A DNA stretch of 64,000 nucleotides from Chamaecrista fasciculata. Lineage: Eukaryota > Streptophyta > Magnoliopsida > Fabales > Fabaceae. Position numbers and translations under genes: made by a program. The notes under the pieces were generated by a model that was not told where the DNA came from, did not search any database, and saw nothing but the letters and a program-made list of their open reading frames with translations. This document shows positions 33,473 to 44,585 of this stretch, piece by piece; positions within the stretch are counted from its first letter, which is position 1, and the number at the start of each line of letters is the position of its first letter. Location: assembly GCA_003254925.1 (NCBI GenBank), contig QANZ01028415.1:1-64000 (forward strand), in the 5' to 3' direction.

Positions 33473-34904
33473 TGAAATAAGTACCTTTTAAACAAGTCAG
33501 TAAAATAAGTTGGAGAAGTTTTACCTTTTGACCCTTAAAATAAAAATAAGTTATCATAGTAATGCCAGAATATAAAATTAGTAAGTTATTATTATAACCC
33601 AGACAATAAACTAACCTAACAAATAGTGAAAAGAGAGTAAAATTAGGAATAGTAGAGGACAGATAGTGGAAGAAGTGACCAAAGAGTTTTCATATTTCTA
33701 TTATCAATTTTTTTCTACAGTGAAAATAATTAATATTTTTTCCTTATAATTTAACATATATCATATATGTATGAATCATCAAGTCTTTTTTTATTTGACT
33801 ATTATGAGTTATGAGGATGACTGTTATGAGTTAGAAGTTCTAGTTACAGCACTTGTGGAGTAGAATCCCAGATTAGATCCACTCAAAATTAATTTAGTGT
33901 AAAGTTCATAAAATTTTAATAAAATAATATATTTATTCCCATATTTGGTATCCCACATTTATTGCTATCTAATAAAATTTTATTAAAACTTTATTTACAC
34001 CCTGATTTCCAAATCCCTGGAATCCTATCTCTTCCTATCATCATATGACATATATAGGGTGGATGGATAGACAGACCTTTATATGAATAAAATTAGCTTC
34101 TACCACACCCTGGTGGCCCATACAACAAAAATCCTGTCTCAATGTTGGCCCCTAAAACACAAAAGAGAAGATTCCAAGTAAATTAACTATCCTGTAAAAT
34201 ACAGCCCACCTAAAATTTTCGTGAAATAGTGTGAAAACTCATTTCACAGATGAAGAGATGAACACGAAAACCCAACTCTAAGCAGTAATGAACATCAAAA
34301 CCTAATCTAAAAGATACGATTACAGATTACAGAACCCCACCAAACCCACATAAGCATACGCAACAAGTTAACCTATTTACTTTTGCAGAGATGACTCGTA
34401 TCATGATATCAATACCATAATTACTGCTTCGTCTTAAAATAGGAGCAAGAAAAGTAGCGCGGACAGATGAATTGCAAAAATAAAGATAGATATTGAGGAG
34501 ATAGAAAAAGGGTGAGAAGCACATACAAGGATGGGACTAGGGTTTACTGGTATTACTCCCACATCGAATCACTTTCAGCCACATTTTGGGACTAGGGTTT
34601 GAATTTGTGGTTAAGAGCTTCTTCCCCTGCATTTTTTTTTTTTTTGGTCAGATTCCCCTGCATTATTCATCTTCTGCTTTTTGATTTTTTATTTGCAGAA
34701 TCTGCATTTCTTGTTTGCAAAAATGACTCATGCTCCCCAACTAAGAAATCCTCATCTCTGATAAAACACCTCGCAGGCTCTGTAACAAAAAAAAAACAAA
34801 AAAGAAGAAAAAATAAATGTTTGATTATAGTACAGCAGAACGATTAAGTGGGCCGGATTAATCTTTTAGAACGTGACAAATCGATAGTGTAAAAATAAAT
34901 TCAA
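33473..34904. other. Intergenic between the head-to-head LecRK genes
   Basis: AT-rich, no gene supported. It contains one micro-insertion (34634-34652). About 34075-34600 is less AT-rich, but short frames there have no recognisable homology. Confidence 0.4.
34634..34652 (-). mobile_element. 19-bp micro-insertion with 12-bp TSD
   Basis: A poly(T) run plus GGTCAGA lies between two TTCCCCTGCATT copies (34622-34633 and 34653-34664). Interpreted as a minus-strand retroposon tail. Confidence 0.55.
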
Positions 34905-34921
34905 ATAAAGAAGTTTGATCT

Positions 34922-34939
34922 AATGGCCAAAAAAAAAAA
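34922..34939 (+). mobile_element. 18-bp micro-insertion AATGGCC+A11 with 12-bp TSD
   Basis: Flanked by GAAGTTTGATCT (34910-34921) and GAAATTTGATCT (34940-34951), one mismatch. The insert is AATGGCC plus poly(A). Confidence 0.6.
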
Positions 34940-35001
34940 GAAATTTGATCTTTCTTGTTTTCTTCTAGGATAAATTAAAATTGACTCTAATCAAGTCTAA
35001 C

Positions 35002-35028
35002 TCTTTTTTTTTTTTTTCCTTTTGGCCT
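35002..35028 (-). mobile_element. Micro-insertion with paralogous empty site
   Basis: A poly(T) tract then CCTTTTGGCCT lies between AAGTCTAAC and GAATCTAAC. The duplicated segment near 28400 reads AAGTCTAACATTGG without it. On the minus strand the insert begins AGGCC followed by A-rich sequence, matching the tail of the LINE-derived element at 17276. Confidence 0.65.
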
Positions 35029-35235
35029 GAATCTAACATTGGAGTGACAAATTAATATTAATATTATAATATATACACGAGAAAGAACTTGTAAACTTAT
35101 ACAGAAAGTACGTGTGAATTGTGACAATATGACTACCAACATTTTGGAAAGTTTGATCCCTTTCCTCACAGATATTATAGTTACAAACTTACAATTACAA
35201 AGTGGCAGTGTTAGAATTAACTATATTCTTGGATG

Positions 35236-35491
35236 ATTTCGATGATGTAACAACAGGGATTGCATTCATATTAATATATTTTTTTATATATTCCGGCGGC
35301 TACGCAACATGCGCTACAAAAATACTAAACAATTGTGGTCAACTCCCTCCCCATCAATTACTTGTAATTAATTCTTAATTTCCACTTCCACATGACAGAC
35401 ACATCAACATTCTTTTTTCTTTTTTCTAATGCTTAATACTCACAACTTTCCCTTCATAATTCATCCTCTTTCTTCCTTTCTTACCAAAACA
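35236..35491 (+). promoter_or_regulatory. LecRK2 promoter and leader
   Basis: TATATATT-like sequence lies near 35275-35290. CCGGCGGCTACGCA and ACTAAACAATTGT match the LecRK1 promoter. Directly after this, 35337-35349 is GGTCAACTCCCTC, the reverse complement of the 13-mer GAGGGAGTTGACC in the LecRK3 and orphan promoters. It contains a W-box (TTGACC) on the minus strand. Confidence 0.6.
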
Positions 35492-37861
35492 ATGGATGTC
35501 GTCAATGTCACCACTAAACTCCTTATATGCTGTGTCACATTTCTTCTCTTCATTGTAGGCTCTAATTCCATTCAACTGGATTCAACCATTGTTGCTGGCT
35601 CTAATTCATCTTGGAAATCACCCTCTGCTGATTTTGCTTTTGGCTTCTTCCCTCTTCTCGATGGTCGCTACTTTGTTGGAATTTGGTTCGACAACATCTC
35701 CAACAAAACTCTGGTTTGGTCAGCAAACCGTGATGATCCAGCTCGGGTCGGATCCACAATCAATCTCACACAGACTGGTCACTTACTCCTCCATCATGCA
35801 AACGGGACTTCAATCTCAATCTACAATGCAACAAATAATGCTTCTTCTGCTTCAATGCAGGATGATGGAAACTTTGTCATCAAAGACTCTCTCTCTAACA
35901 CGTTGTGGCAGAGCTTTGATTCTCCAACAGATACCATTCTGTTAGGCCAAAACTTGGTGATGGGTCAGACTATCTTCTCCAATGCCAATGGAACACAAGA
36001 TTACTCCACTGGTGCTTATAAATTGAAGGTCCAACAAGATGGTAACATCATTCTCGCTACTACCACCTTCGTTGGTCCTGCTTACTGGTACACTGGAACT
36101 ATCAACAACGTTAGTGTCAGGATTGTCTTTGACAACACCACGGCTATGTTGTACGCTGTCAATGGCACCAAAAACATATACACAATGACTTCCGCAATCC
36201 AAGTCCCAAACCCCATCCAAGATTTCTACCATCGAGCCACCATTAATGACCATGGAAACTTCCAACAGTTAGCTTTGCGTAAAGGAAGTACTAGTGCTGA
36301 CTGGACTGTTATATGGAGTGCTGTATCAGAGCCTTGTACAGTGAATGCCATTTGTGGGGCCAATGGCTTTTGCACTTCCACTGATAATAAGGTTGTCAAT
36401 TGTAGCTGCTTGCCAGGGTATACACGTTTGGATCCTTATGTCCCCTCCAAGGGCTGTTATCCCAATGTGGTCATGGATTTTTGTGCTGCAAATTCCTCTG
36501 CCTCAAACTTCACTGTGGAACAAGTCACGAATGCTGATATACCCAACACTAATTTTGGCGATATGCAATGGATACCTAATTCTGATTTGGATAATTGCAC
36601 GAGGGAGGTGATGAATGATTGTTTCTGCATGGCTGGTGTTCTGATTGGCACTAATTGTTTCAAGAAAAGGACGCCTCTGTTAAATGGAAGAAGAAGCATC
36701 CCTACCACTAACAATAGTGTGACCTTGGTTAAAGTTCCTCAGGTTCAGAAGGATGAGTCAAACAAAGATGACTCACCTTCTTGGGTGGTACTTCTTATAT
36801 CCATCTTGTCTTGTTCCCTGCTTGGTCTTGTGTTCGCCGCTTCTTCTATTCATCACAACCCTCATTTTCGGCGTTGGATACATAAAGAGCCACCGCCAAA
36901 GCCAGAGCCAGTGGACATCAATCTGAAGACATTTTCATTTCAGGAGTTGAGAGAAGCAACAAATGGGTTCAAGAACAAAGTTGGTAGAGGAGCATTTGGT
37001 ACTGTGTATAGTGGGGTGTTAACCTTGGAGGGAGAAGAGGTTGAGATTGCTGTGAAACAACTTGAAAAAGTGATGGAACAAGGTGAGATTCGTGAGAAGG
37101 AGTTTGTGAATGAAGTTCAAGTTATTGGTCTCACTCATCATAGGAACCTTGTAAGGTTATTGGGTTTCTGCAATGGACAGAATCATCGGCTTCTGGTGTA
37201 TGAGCTCATGAAGAATGGATCAGTGTCTAGTTTTCTTTTCGAGGAAGGAAAAAGACCAAGATGGGAAGACAGAGCCAAGATTGTGGTTGAAGTTGCCAGA
37301 GGCTTGCTATACCTACATGAGGAGTGTGACCCACAGATCATCCATTGTGACATAAAGCCACAGAATGTTCTTCTTGACTCAAACTACACTGCAAAAATCT
37401 CAGATTTTGGGTTGGCAAAGCTACTAATGAAAGACAAAACTCGAACCAGCACCATTGTAAGAGGGACAATGGGATATATGGCACCAGAATGGCTAAAGAA
37501 CGCGCCTGTGACAGTAAAGGTGGATGTGTATAGCTTTGGCGTGATGTTGTTGGAGACCATATTTTGCAGAAGGCACATGGAGCTACATCAAGTTGAAGAC
37601 AAAGGGGAGGGATGTCATGACATGATACTCACAGATTGGGTTCTGTATTTGGCAAAAGAAGGGAATTTGAGAATCATGGTGGATGATGATGATGATGATG
37701 TTGTAAATGATCTCCAGAGGTTTGAAAGAATGGCAATGGTAGGATTATGGTGCATATCTCCTGACCCAACAGTTCGACCATCCATGAAGAAGGTCACACA
37801 GATGCTGGAAGGAGCTGTAGATGTTGGTGTTCCTCCACTCTTTGATGGATACATGCAGTAA
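35492..37861 (+). CDS. G-type lectin S-receptor-like Ser/Thr kinase (LecRK2, LECRK3/RLK1 type)
   Basis: Intronless, 789 aa, the inverted paralogue of the gene at 29434-31809. Signal peptide (about 1-25), bulb-lectin domain, EGF-like Cys-rich region ([15 protein letters not shown]), membrane span from about residue 429, and a kinase with GRGAFG (about 497), HCDIKPQN (about 618), DFG and APEW. It is a non-RD kinase. The extracellular half differs from LecRK1 at many residues, whereas the kinase differs at only about half a dozen, with a run of more than 250 identical bases. That pattern fits recent gene conversion or strong constraint on the kinase. The ATG at 35492 was chosen because it starts the signal peptide aligned with LecRK1. 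The Asp run near the C-terminus is one residue longer here. Confidence 0.95.
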   Translation: MDVVNVTTKLLICCVTFLLFIVGSNSIQLDSTIVAGSNSSWKSPSADFAFGFFPLLDGRYFVGIWFDNISNKTLVWSANRDDPARVGSTINLTQTGHLLLHHANGTSISIYNATNNASSASMQDDGNFVIKDSLSNTLWQSFDSPTDTILLGQNLVMGQTIFSNANGTQDYSTGAYKLKVQQDGNIILATTTFVGPAYWYTGTINNVSVRIVFDNTTAMLYAVNGTKNIYTMTSAIQVPNPIQDFYHRATINDHGNFQQLALRKGSTSADWTVIWSAVSEPCTVNAICGANGFCTSTDNKVVNCSCLPGYTRLDPYVPSKGCYPNVVMDFCAANSSASNFTVEQVTNADIPNTNFGDMQWIPNSDLDNCTREVMNDCFCMAGVLIGTNCFKKRTPLLNGRRSIPTTNNSVTLVKVPQVQKDESNKDDSPSWVVLLISILSCSLLGLVFAASSIHHNPHFRRWIHKEPPPKPEPVDINLKTFSFQELREATNGFKNKVGRGAFGTVYSGVLTLEGEEVEIAVKQLEKVMEQGEIREKEFVNEVQVIGLTHHRNLVRLLGFCNGQNHRLLVYELMKNGSVSSFLFEEGKRPRWEDRAKIVVEVARGLLYLHEECDPQIIHCDIKPQNVLLDSNYTAKISDFGLAKLLMKDKTRTSTIVRGTMGYMAPEWLKNAPVTVKVDVYSFGVMLLETIFCRRHMELHQVEDKGEGCHDMILTDWVLYLAKEGNLRIMVDDDDDDVVNDLQRFERMAMVGLWCISPDPTVRPSMKKVTQMLEGAVDVGVPPLFDGYMQ

Positions 37862-39837
37862 TTTCTATTTTAGGGGTTCAACTTAGTACATAAATTCACG
37901 TTCCCCTAATTTTATGTTACTGATATAAAAGAAAGTGTAATTGTTGTTAATTGTTGAATAAAAGGAAAAGGAAGTTCCTCTATGAAGAATATTTCGGTTA
38001 GAGTCACAAGCACTTTCAATCCCCTGTTCCTTCAATGACCAAAATTTACAAACACTTCATAACTTTTAAGGGGTTTATATTTATTTATTTGCAATAGAAA
38101 GTAGTTTATCTATGACAACTACCTTTATTATCTTGGGAAGGTGGACTGGATATTGTATTGTTGTCAAATTTTTATCAGAACTTGTGAAAAGTTAAAATAA
38201 ATAGCATGGGCCCCTTTCTAGAGTTGACAATATTATACTATATTTAGAAACAATAAAACAGTTTGAACTAGTCTATCAACATACTTTTTCCTTCAGCCAT
38301 CACTTTTGATTTTTGAAAGTTATACAATATCGGCTTGATTTGTCCGCTGAATTTCCTGGGTTTGAAATTGGATTATGTAATTTAAAAAATTTGATTACAA
38401 TTAAAAGTTTTCGTATTTTACACTTTTTTTTTGGATTACTAATGTCACTAAATAATAAGGCTTTATAATATATTCCATTAAACTATATATGAATGTTAAA
38501 ATTTATATTTTGAATATACAGATACATCTAATAATGGTGATGGCTTGTGAGTGATTTTATCTAATGCTTGTTGTGGTATAGAAAAACAAATCTAATGCTT
38601 GTTGAGTCCATTTGCTGTACAAATTAATGTATAAAAGATGCTATTTATTATATATTGATTTTTTCATATATAAAATAAAGAGGAGACTTAAAGAGTTATA
38701 GAAGTAGAAAATAAAATAAAACGACGATAGATAAGAACATAATCTAGGTACAGCAAATCTTTTAGCACTTAGAAATAAAAAGGTCTCTTTAACCAAATAT
38801 TCATGCCCAAACAAAATTAAAAAAAAAAAAAAACCAATGATTCATGACAATGGACAACTTAATATATATCCGTCATATAAGATATTGTTGGCTTGTTGCA
38901 TTGATAGAATTTCATTAGATGAATGATTAATCGTGCGTAAACGTGGTACATTAAAAAAATAATCGAAACTTGAGTATTTAGTACTGGCCATATTTTATTT
39001 ATGATTTTATGTTTGTTGAGCGATAATATTCTTAAAAATCACATACTGTTTTTAAAATATCACACATCACATTCTATTAACAAATTTAATCATTTATAAC
39101 TTGTTGTTTTGAAATAATGTGAAAATGTTATATTCCTTGAAATAGAACATTCTTAAAATTATCTTTCCTAATTTTATACTTAACAAATGACTTGATTGGC
39201 TGTTGAGAAGTCATTTGCGGTTCCAGCCACAAATTAAAGTCTTGGTCAACCACTCAACCTGGGCATTAATACTTGAGATTGGAAAATTCTTGGCTTATTG
39301 GTTAGCTTGGAAAATAAAGGATTTGAGAGCATGAGTTAAGCAAGAGAAAAATATTACCAACAACCATAATGCTTCTCTGTCTTGTCATAAATTAAGTCCA
39401 ATACTTTGTAAATTGTTAATTTAGTCCTATTCGTCCACTATGACTAATTCTCCTTAGGCAAAATTAATTATTTGATTTTATAATTTACTTAAAATTTTAA
39501 TTTAGTAATTGTGTAATAATGATAATTTTTTGAAGTTCATGTAAAAAAATAAATAGAAAATTAATTCATTATATAATGGAGTACTACTAATAAGCACTGA
39601 AACTTACAAAAATTTAATCATTTTTTTATATTATTATCAATTAATTATCTTAATTAGCTTTAAGAAAACATTTGGAATATCAACTTAATCACTAAAGACA
39701 AAACAATAAACATTTAAAAAGTATAAGGTCTTGTTTCAAGAAAATAAAACTGTAGGGACTAACATAAATTTTAAGTTAAAGAATGAACTAATTAATTAGA
39801 ATTTCCTTTCCCTATTATGTAAAATGCACACTGACAG
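37862..39837. other. Intergenic between LecRK2 and LecRK3
   Basis: The first 70 bp match the LecRK1 3' flank (TTTCTATTTTAGGGGTTCAAC). An AATAAAAGG polyadenylation-like signal lies near 37958. About 39010-39390 is the inverted copy of 28830-29060. The intervening 38.2-39.0 kb has no counterpart on the LecRK1 side, so it was inserted here or lost there. No gene supported. Confidence 0.5.
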
Positions 39838-40229
39838 TGACACCACTAATGAGGGAGTTGACCAAAACCTTTCCATCTTCATTCTGTCGCATAGCCGCCG
39901 GGACATTTCCAAATTGCCTCTCGTCTTCTTCATCATCTGATTCCTACATATATATATATATATATATATATTTGAATTGTTGGTATGTCACTGACGACAC
40001 TCTGTTCTAAGAATTCAATTGAGCTTTAATTTCATTTCTTTGTTCCTTAATTTCCCCCACACGCCATGCTCTAAGAATTCCTTCAATCCATGTGTGTCCA
40101 CAGCATAAAAATCAGAATTTTAATACCATGACTGAACCAACTTCATACTCCATAGAATAACCTCCTTACCTTCCACATCTTTTTCCAACCTTGTTCTGCT
40201 TCCCACAAAAAAAAAAAAAAAAGATTTTG
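39838..40229 (+). promoter_or_regulatory. LecRK3 promoter and leader
   Basis: Contains GAGGGAGTTGACC with a W-box at 39851-39863, a (TA)n tract at about 39950-39970 and an A-rich leader just before the ATG. Homologous over about 300 bp to the orphan promoter at 32211-32530. Confidence 0.6.
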
Positions 40230-42638
40230 ATGGCTTTCTCTATTCTCCTCCCTTGTATTCTCACACTACTTTCACTTTTCCCCGATCACTTGTACGCCCA
40301 GAATAATCCTTCCTCAGTAATAAACTTGAATTCCAACATCACTGCTGGATCAAACTCTTCCTGGAAATCTCCCTCTGGTGAATTCGAATTCGGGTTCTAC
40401 CATCTTTCTGGTGAAGAAGATCTTTATCTGGCAGGAATATGGTTCGGTAATATCTCAGAGAGAACTCTGGTTTGGTACCAAAACCCCCCTATGCAAGCAA
40501 ATTCCTTCATCCAACTCGCTTCTCCAGGCAACTTTGTGCTCAGATATCCCAATGGAACCACTGCTCTTGAGATATACAATGGTGGTACTGCAAACTCAGC
40601 CATGATGCAAGATAATGGCAACTTTGTCATCAATGACTCCGATTCAAGAGTTGTTTGGCAGAGTTTTGATAATCCTACAAACACAATGCTACCAGGTCAA
40701 ATATTGAAGTCAGGCCAATCTCTCTATGCCAAAGGCCAAGGATCTCTAAATTACTCCAATGGAAACTTCAGGGTTCTCATGCAAACCGATGGCAACTTGG
40801 TGGTCATTGCTTACCAATGGCAAGATCCTTCTTATTGGTACTCAGATACATCTTCCTTCAAAAACGTCACTTTGGTGTTCAATCAGAGTGCTACCTTGTA
40901 TCTCGCTAGTGATACCACCAATGTGAAAAATCTAACTCAGCCTCCAACCCCAGCTCAGGATTACTATCACCGAGCAACCATAGATGAATATGGAAAGTTT
41001 GAGCAATTTGCTTATCACAAAAGAAATCGCACTGGTTGGACTAAGGTGTGGACCACCGTAGTGGATCCTTGCAGAGTGAATGATATTTGTGGGGTGAATG
41101 GATTTTGCACTTCACCTGATAATCAATCAGTTAAGTGTGGTTGCATCCCAGGTTACATCCCATTTGATCCCAATGATGTGTCTTTATTAGGATGTCGCCC
41201 ACAAACTGTGGTTGATTACTGTCAACAACAGTCTTCTTCTTCTGGGTTGAACTTCAATCTGCAGGTGCTTGATGATACGGATTTTCAGTTTGATTCTCTT
41301 TCAGACTTTGCTGAAATCACTACTGATTTGGAAGGTTGTAAGAAATATGTGATGGATGATTGTCATCTGGCTGCTGCTACCTTCAATGCTACAACTTCAA
41401 CATGTGCTACAAAGAGGATGCCATTGTTTAACGCTAGAAACAGTTCATCTTCAAAGGGACAAAAAGCTCTGCTTAAGGTTCCTATTTACAGCAATAGTAC
41501 TAATGGGTCTAGTGGATCCATATCACCTAAAAAGAAGATTTTTAATGTGAGGGTTTTTCTCAAGGCAATGGTTGGTATTAGTTCCACGTTTGCCTGTTTT
41601 TTTTTAGCCCTTGCTGTGTACTACCACCCATTGACTCGAAGGCTGATGAGAAGAAAGAAGTTTTTAAGTGCAAGCGCCATTGGAATCAACTTCAGAGAGT
41701 TTACATATCAGGAGCTTCATGAAGCAACCAATGGATTCAGCAAGATTATGGGGAAGGGGTCATCAGCCAAAGTGTACAGAGGAAATCTACGCATAGATGA
41801 TGCTGAGATTATTGTTGCAGTGAAGATGCTGGAGAAAAAGATTGAAACTGAAAGCAACGAAAAAGAGTTCATGACTGAGCTCAAGATAATCGGACGCACC
41901 CATCACAGGAACCTGGTGAGACTTTTGGGATTTTGCTTGGAGAAGAATCATAGACTTCTTGTTTATGAGCTCATGCCAAACGGGGCTCTATCCAATTTCC
42001 TGTTTGGACAGCGAGAAAAACCTCAATGGGGTCAGAGGATTGAAATGGCTCTTGGGATTGCAAGGGGGTTGCTTTATTTGCACGAGGAGTGTGAGACCCA
42101 AATCATACATTGCGACATCAAGCCTCAAAATGTGTTGCTTGATGCAAACTATACCGCAAAGATTGCAGATTTTGGGCTTTCCAAGCTTCTGAGCAAAGAT
42201 CAAACCAGAACAAACACAAACTTTAGAGGAACAATTGGGTATATGGCACCTGAATGGCTAAGGAGTGCACCAATAACTACTAAAGTTGATGTCTATAGCT
42301 TTGGGGTTATGTTACTTGAGATTATTTGTTGCAAAAGGCACGTGGAACCACTTCAAGGAGATGAGGAAGAAGATGAAGAAGATGATAAAGTTCTGTCAAA
42401 ATTGGTTCTAAGGTGCATGGTATCTAGGAAGCTAGAGCATGTGGTGGGTCATGATTCAGAAGTATTAAATGATTTGAAGAGGTTTGAGGAAATGGCATTA
42501 ATAGGGTTGTGGTGTATACATCCAGATCCAGCTCTTAGGCCAACAATGAAGCAGGTGAATCAAATGCTAGAGGGAACCATGGCTGTTGGGGTTCCTCCAT
42601 TGCTTTATGACGAAATGACACCAGATCAGAGCGTCTAG
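40230..42638 (+). CDS. G-type lectin S-receptor-like Ser/Thr kinase (LecRK3, LECRK3/RLK1 type)
   Basis: Intronless, 802 aa, a more diverged member of the cluster. Signal peptide MAFSILLPCILTLLSLF (about 1-23), bulb-lectin domain, EGF-like region (CRVNDICGVNGFCTS), one membrane span (about 443-465), then a kinase. The Gly-rich loop reads GKGSSA, so the third Gly of GxGxxG is Ala; [16 protein letters not shown] (about 627), DFG and APEW are intact. Again non-RD. The HCD loop with full DFG/APE suggests the kinase may still bind ATP, though the loop change could lower activity. The ATG at 40230 follows a poly(A) stretch in the leader; the upstream frame extension lacks signal-peptide character. 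It is in the same orientation as LecRK2, 2.4 kb away. Confidence 0.95.
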   Translation: MAFSILLPCILTLLSLFPDHLYAQNNPSSVINLNSNITAGSNSSWKSPSGEFEFGFYHLSGEEDLYLAGIWFGNISERTLVWYQNPPMQANSFIQLASPGNFVLRYPNGTTALEIYNGGTANSAMMQDNGNFVINDSDSRVVWQSFDNPTNTMLPGQILKSGQSLYAKGQGSLNYSNGNFRVLMQTDGNLVVIAYQWQDPSYWYSDTSSFKNVTLVFNQSATLYLASDTTNVKNLTQPPTPAQDYYHRATIDEYGKFEQFAYHKRNRTGWTKVWTTVVDPCRVNDICGVNGFCTSPDNQSVKCGCIPGYIPFDPNDVSLLGCRPQTVVDYCQQQSSSSGLNFNLQVLDDTDFQFDSLSDFAEITTDLEGCKKYVMDDCHLAAATFNATTSTCATKRMPLFNARNSSSSKGQKALLKVPIYSNSTNGSSGSISPKKKIFNVRVFLKAMVGISSTFACFFLALAVYYHPLTRRLMRRKKFLSASAIGINFREFTYQELHEATNGFSKIMGKGSSAKVYRGNLRIDDAEIIVAVKMLEKKIETESNEKEFMTELKIIGRTHHRNLVRLLGFCLEKNHRLLVYELMPNGALSNFLFGQREKPQWGQRIEMALGIARGLLYLHEECETQIIHCDIKPQNVLLDANYTAKIADFGLSKLLSKDQTRTNTNFRGTIGYMAPEWLRSAPITTKVDVYSFGVMLLEIICCKRHVEPLQGDEEEDEEDDKVLSKLVLRCMVSRKLEHVVGHDSEVLNDLKRFEEMALIGLWCIHPDPALRPTMKQVNQMLEGTMAVGVPPLLYDEMTPDQSV

Positions 42639-42762
42639 TTTTCCAATCCTTTGCAACTTTAGCTTCCATAAATGCTTCACATTATTGTTAAATCTTTAAT
42701 TGTAACAGTAATAGCTTCCAGAAAAGATGGTTGATTTGAAGTTACTTTGGTTAAAAGTTAAA

Positions 42763-43711
42763 GGCTTAAGTGCAATTTTGGTCCCATAACTATGACAAAG
42801 GTTTTATTTTGGTCCCATAACTTTTTTTGTTGCAATTTTGGTCCCATAACTATGACAAAGGTTTCATTTTGGTCCCATAACTTTTTTTGATGCAATTTTG
42901 GTCCCATAACTATGACAAAGGTTTCATTTTGGTCCCATAACTTTTTGTGTTGCAATTTTGGTCCCATAACTATGACAAAGGTTCCACCGTTTGTCCCTTG
43001 GTGAATTCCATCCATATTTAGCCGTTAAGTATGACGTGGCATAGTGACTAGGATCATGATGTGACAAAATAAGATGAAATAGACTGAAATAGGATCTATA
43101 TGCAACATATTAAAACTTATCTATACCCAACCACAATATATACAAAGAGTGGTGCTTCCTCTTCCTCGTCAGCTCAACGAGACTTCCTCTTCCTCATTCC
43201 GCTTCCCGATTTGCCGTCGCCGTCGCTTTGGTCGTTCGACTCTAGCTGAAGATCCCATCAACTTCGTCGGTGCCTTCTGCTTGAAGTCTCTTCTTCCCCA
43301 CCAGATTGGTCCCTGTCAGTACCACTCTTTGTATATATGGTGGTTGGGTATAAATAAGTTTTAATATGTTGCATATAGTTCCTATTTCAGTCCACTTCAT
43401 CTTATTTTGCCACATCATGATCCTAGTTACTATGCCACGTCATACTTAACGGCTAAATATGGATGGAATTCACCAAGGTACTAACGGTGGAACCTTTTGA
43501 GAAGTTATGAGACCAAAATTGCAACAAAAAAAGTTATGGGACTAAAATGAAACCTTTGTCATAGTTATGGGACCAAAATTGCAACAAAAAAAGTTATAGG
43601 ACCAAAATGAAACCTTTGTCATAGTTATGGGACCAAAATTGCAACAAAAAAAGTTATGGGACCAAAATGAAACCTTTGTCATAGTTATGGGACCAAAATT
43701 GCACTTAAGCC
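42763..43711. mobile_element. 949-bp long-TIR element, family C, perfect 9-bp TSD
   Basis: Starts GGCTTAAGTGCAATTTTGG and ends with its reverse complement. Each arm holds about three to four tandem units of roughly 60 bp (TTTTGGTCCCATAACTATG and TTTTGGTCCCATAACTTTT), then a shared inner arm (CCGTTAAGTATGACGTGGCA). Flanked by AAAGTTAAA on both sides (42754-42762 and 43712-43720). No transposase. Duplication size and long inverted repeats indicate a Mutator-like non-autonomous element. Confidence 0.9.
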
Positions 43712-43759
43712 AAAGTTAAAACAATGAAGTGGCTGTTCATAAGATTGAATTTGCTATAT

Positions 43760-44270
43760 GAAATCCACGGGTTCTAACCCACGGGTTGGACCCGTTTAAC
43801 CTACCAAAAGGGTGAGCCGGGTTGATGAAATCCTGGCTCACCAATGATTTTGGCTTGCGTGGGTTGACTCATCAACCCACCTAAATAAAAATAAAAAGTT
43901 AATTCAGTAACTTAAATTTTAAACCTAAAACCTAATCCACTCATCTTTTCCTCTTTAAAAAAAAATTTGATGGTATATATAGTTGTAAATATGTATAAAT
44001 TATTTTGGCCAAAAAAAAATATATGTATAAATTATTAAATTATAATGTATCATGTATGCACAAGAAAAAAAATAAGTTGCAAAAATAAAATATACTTTGA
44101 AGTTTAAAAAAAAAAATTTAGTGGGTTAAGTGAGTGGTGAGCTGGATTGGCGAAATTCTGACTCGCTAAATATTTTAGTCCGGATGAGTCAACCCGTATA
44201 ACCCACAACCCGTGGTGGGTCAACCTGTGTGAGCCTTGGCCCACTTTGACCTGACTTAATAATATTGAAA
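43760..44270. mobile_element. Degenerate element with GACCCGTT/CAACCCGT repeats
   Basis: The left part (AACCCACGGGTTGGACCCG, GGTGAGCCGGGTTGATGAAA) and right part (GGTGAGCTGGATTGGCGAAA, AACCCGTGGTGGGTCAACC) look like imperfect copies around an AT-rich core. No clear ends or duplication. A micro-insertion is nested at 44005-44020. Confidence 0.4.
44005..44020 (+). mobile_element. 16-bp micro-insertion TTGGCC+A9+T with 16-bp TSD
   Basis: Flanked by identical ATATGTATAAATTATT copies (43989-44004 and 44021-44036). The insert is TTGGCC, nine A and a T. Confidence 0.7.
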
Positions 44271-44585
44271 TAAAATAAAAATTTGAAGTGACTAAATTTA
44301 ATAACCTACATATATTACAGGCACCATAAATGGTTTACTTTGACCCAAAATGCGAATATTCCTGGGTCGGCCAAATCACATAAATTTGTTCTTCCATTTC
44401 ATGTGTGTGTGCGTCATGTTTAATTTGTTCCTCCTTTGACCTCTAAAATGCCCGTAAGCCCAATCTGTTTAATTTCATCTAATTTCTCCATTTCTTCTGT
44501 TATTCAAAGAGAGCATTATTTTAATAATTTCCCTAGATTTTTCTACGTGGGCTTTGGTGTTTTAGCTTATTAGTTAGACTGAATT

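Larger units (their letters stand above)
34905..35235 (+). repeat. Direct copy of the amine-oxidase 3' flank
   Basis: Shares long stretches with 28340-28600: TAAATTAAAATTGACTCTAA, TCTAACATTGG, GACAAATTAATAT, GAGAAAGAACTT, CGTGTGAATTGTGA and others. In this copy two micro-insertions (34922-34939 and 35002-35028) interrupt the match, and the second lies exactly where the 28-kb copy is uninterrupted. This shows the segment was duplicated along with the amine-oxidase fragment. Confidence 0.75.

Noticed and set aside
42758..43015. 85-codon repetitive frame (VIVMGPKL units)
   Set aside because: It is the arm of a long-TIR transposon made of 60-bp tandem repeats.
42763..43711. CRISPR-like regular repeats
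   Set aside because: Units are adjacent without unique spacers, and the genome is a plant; they are transposon arm repeats.
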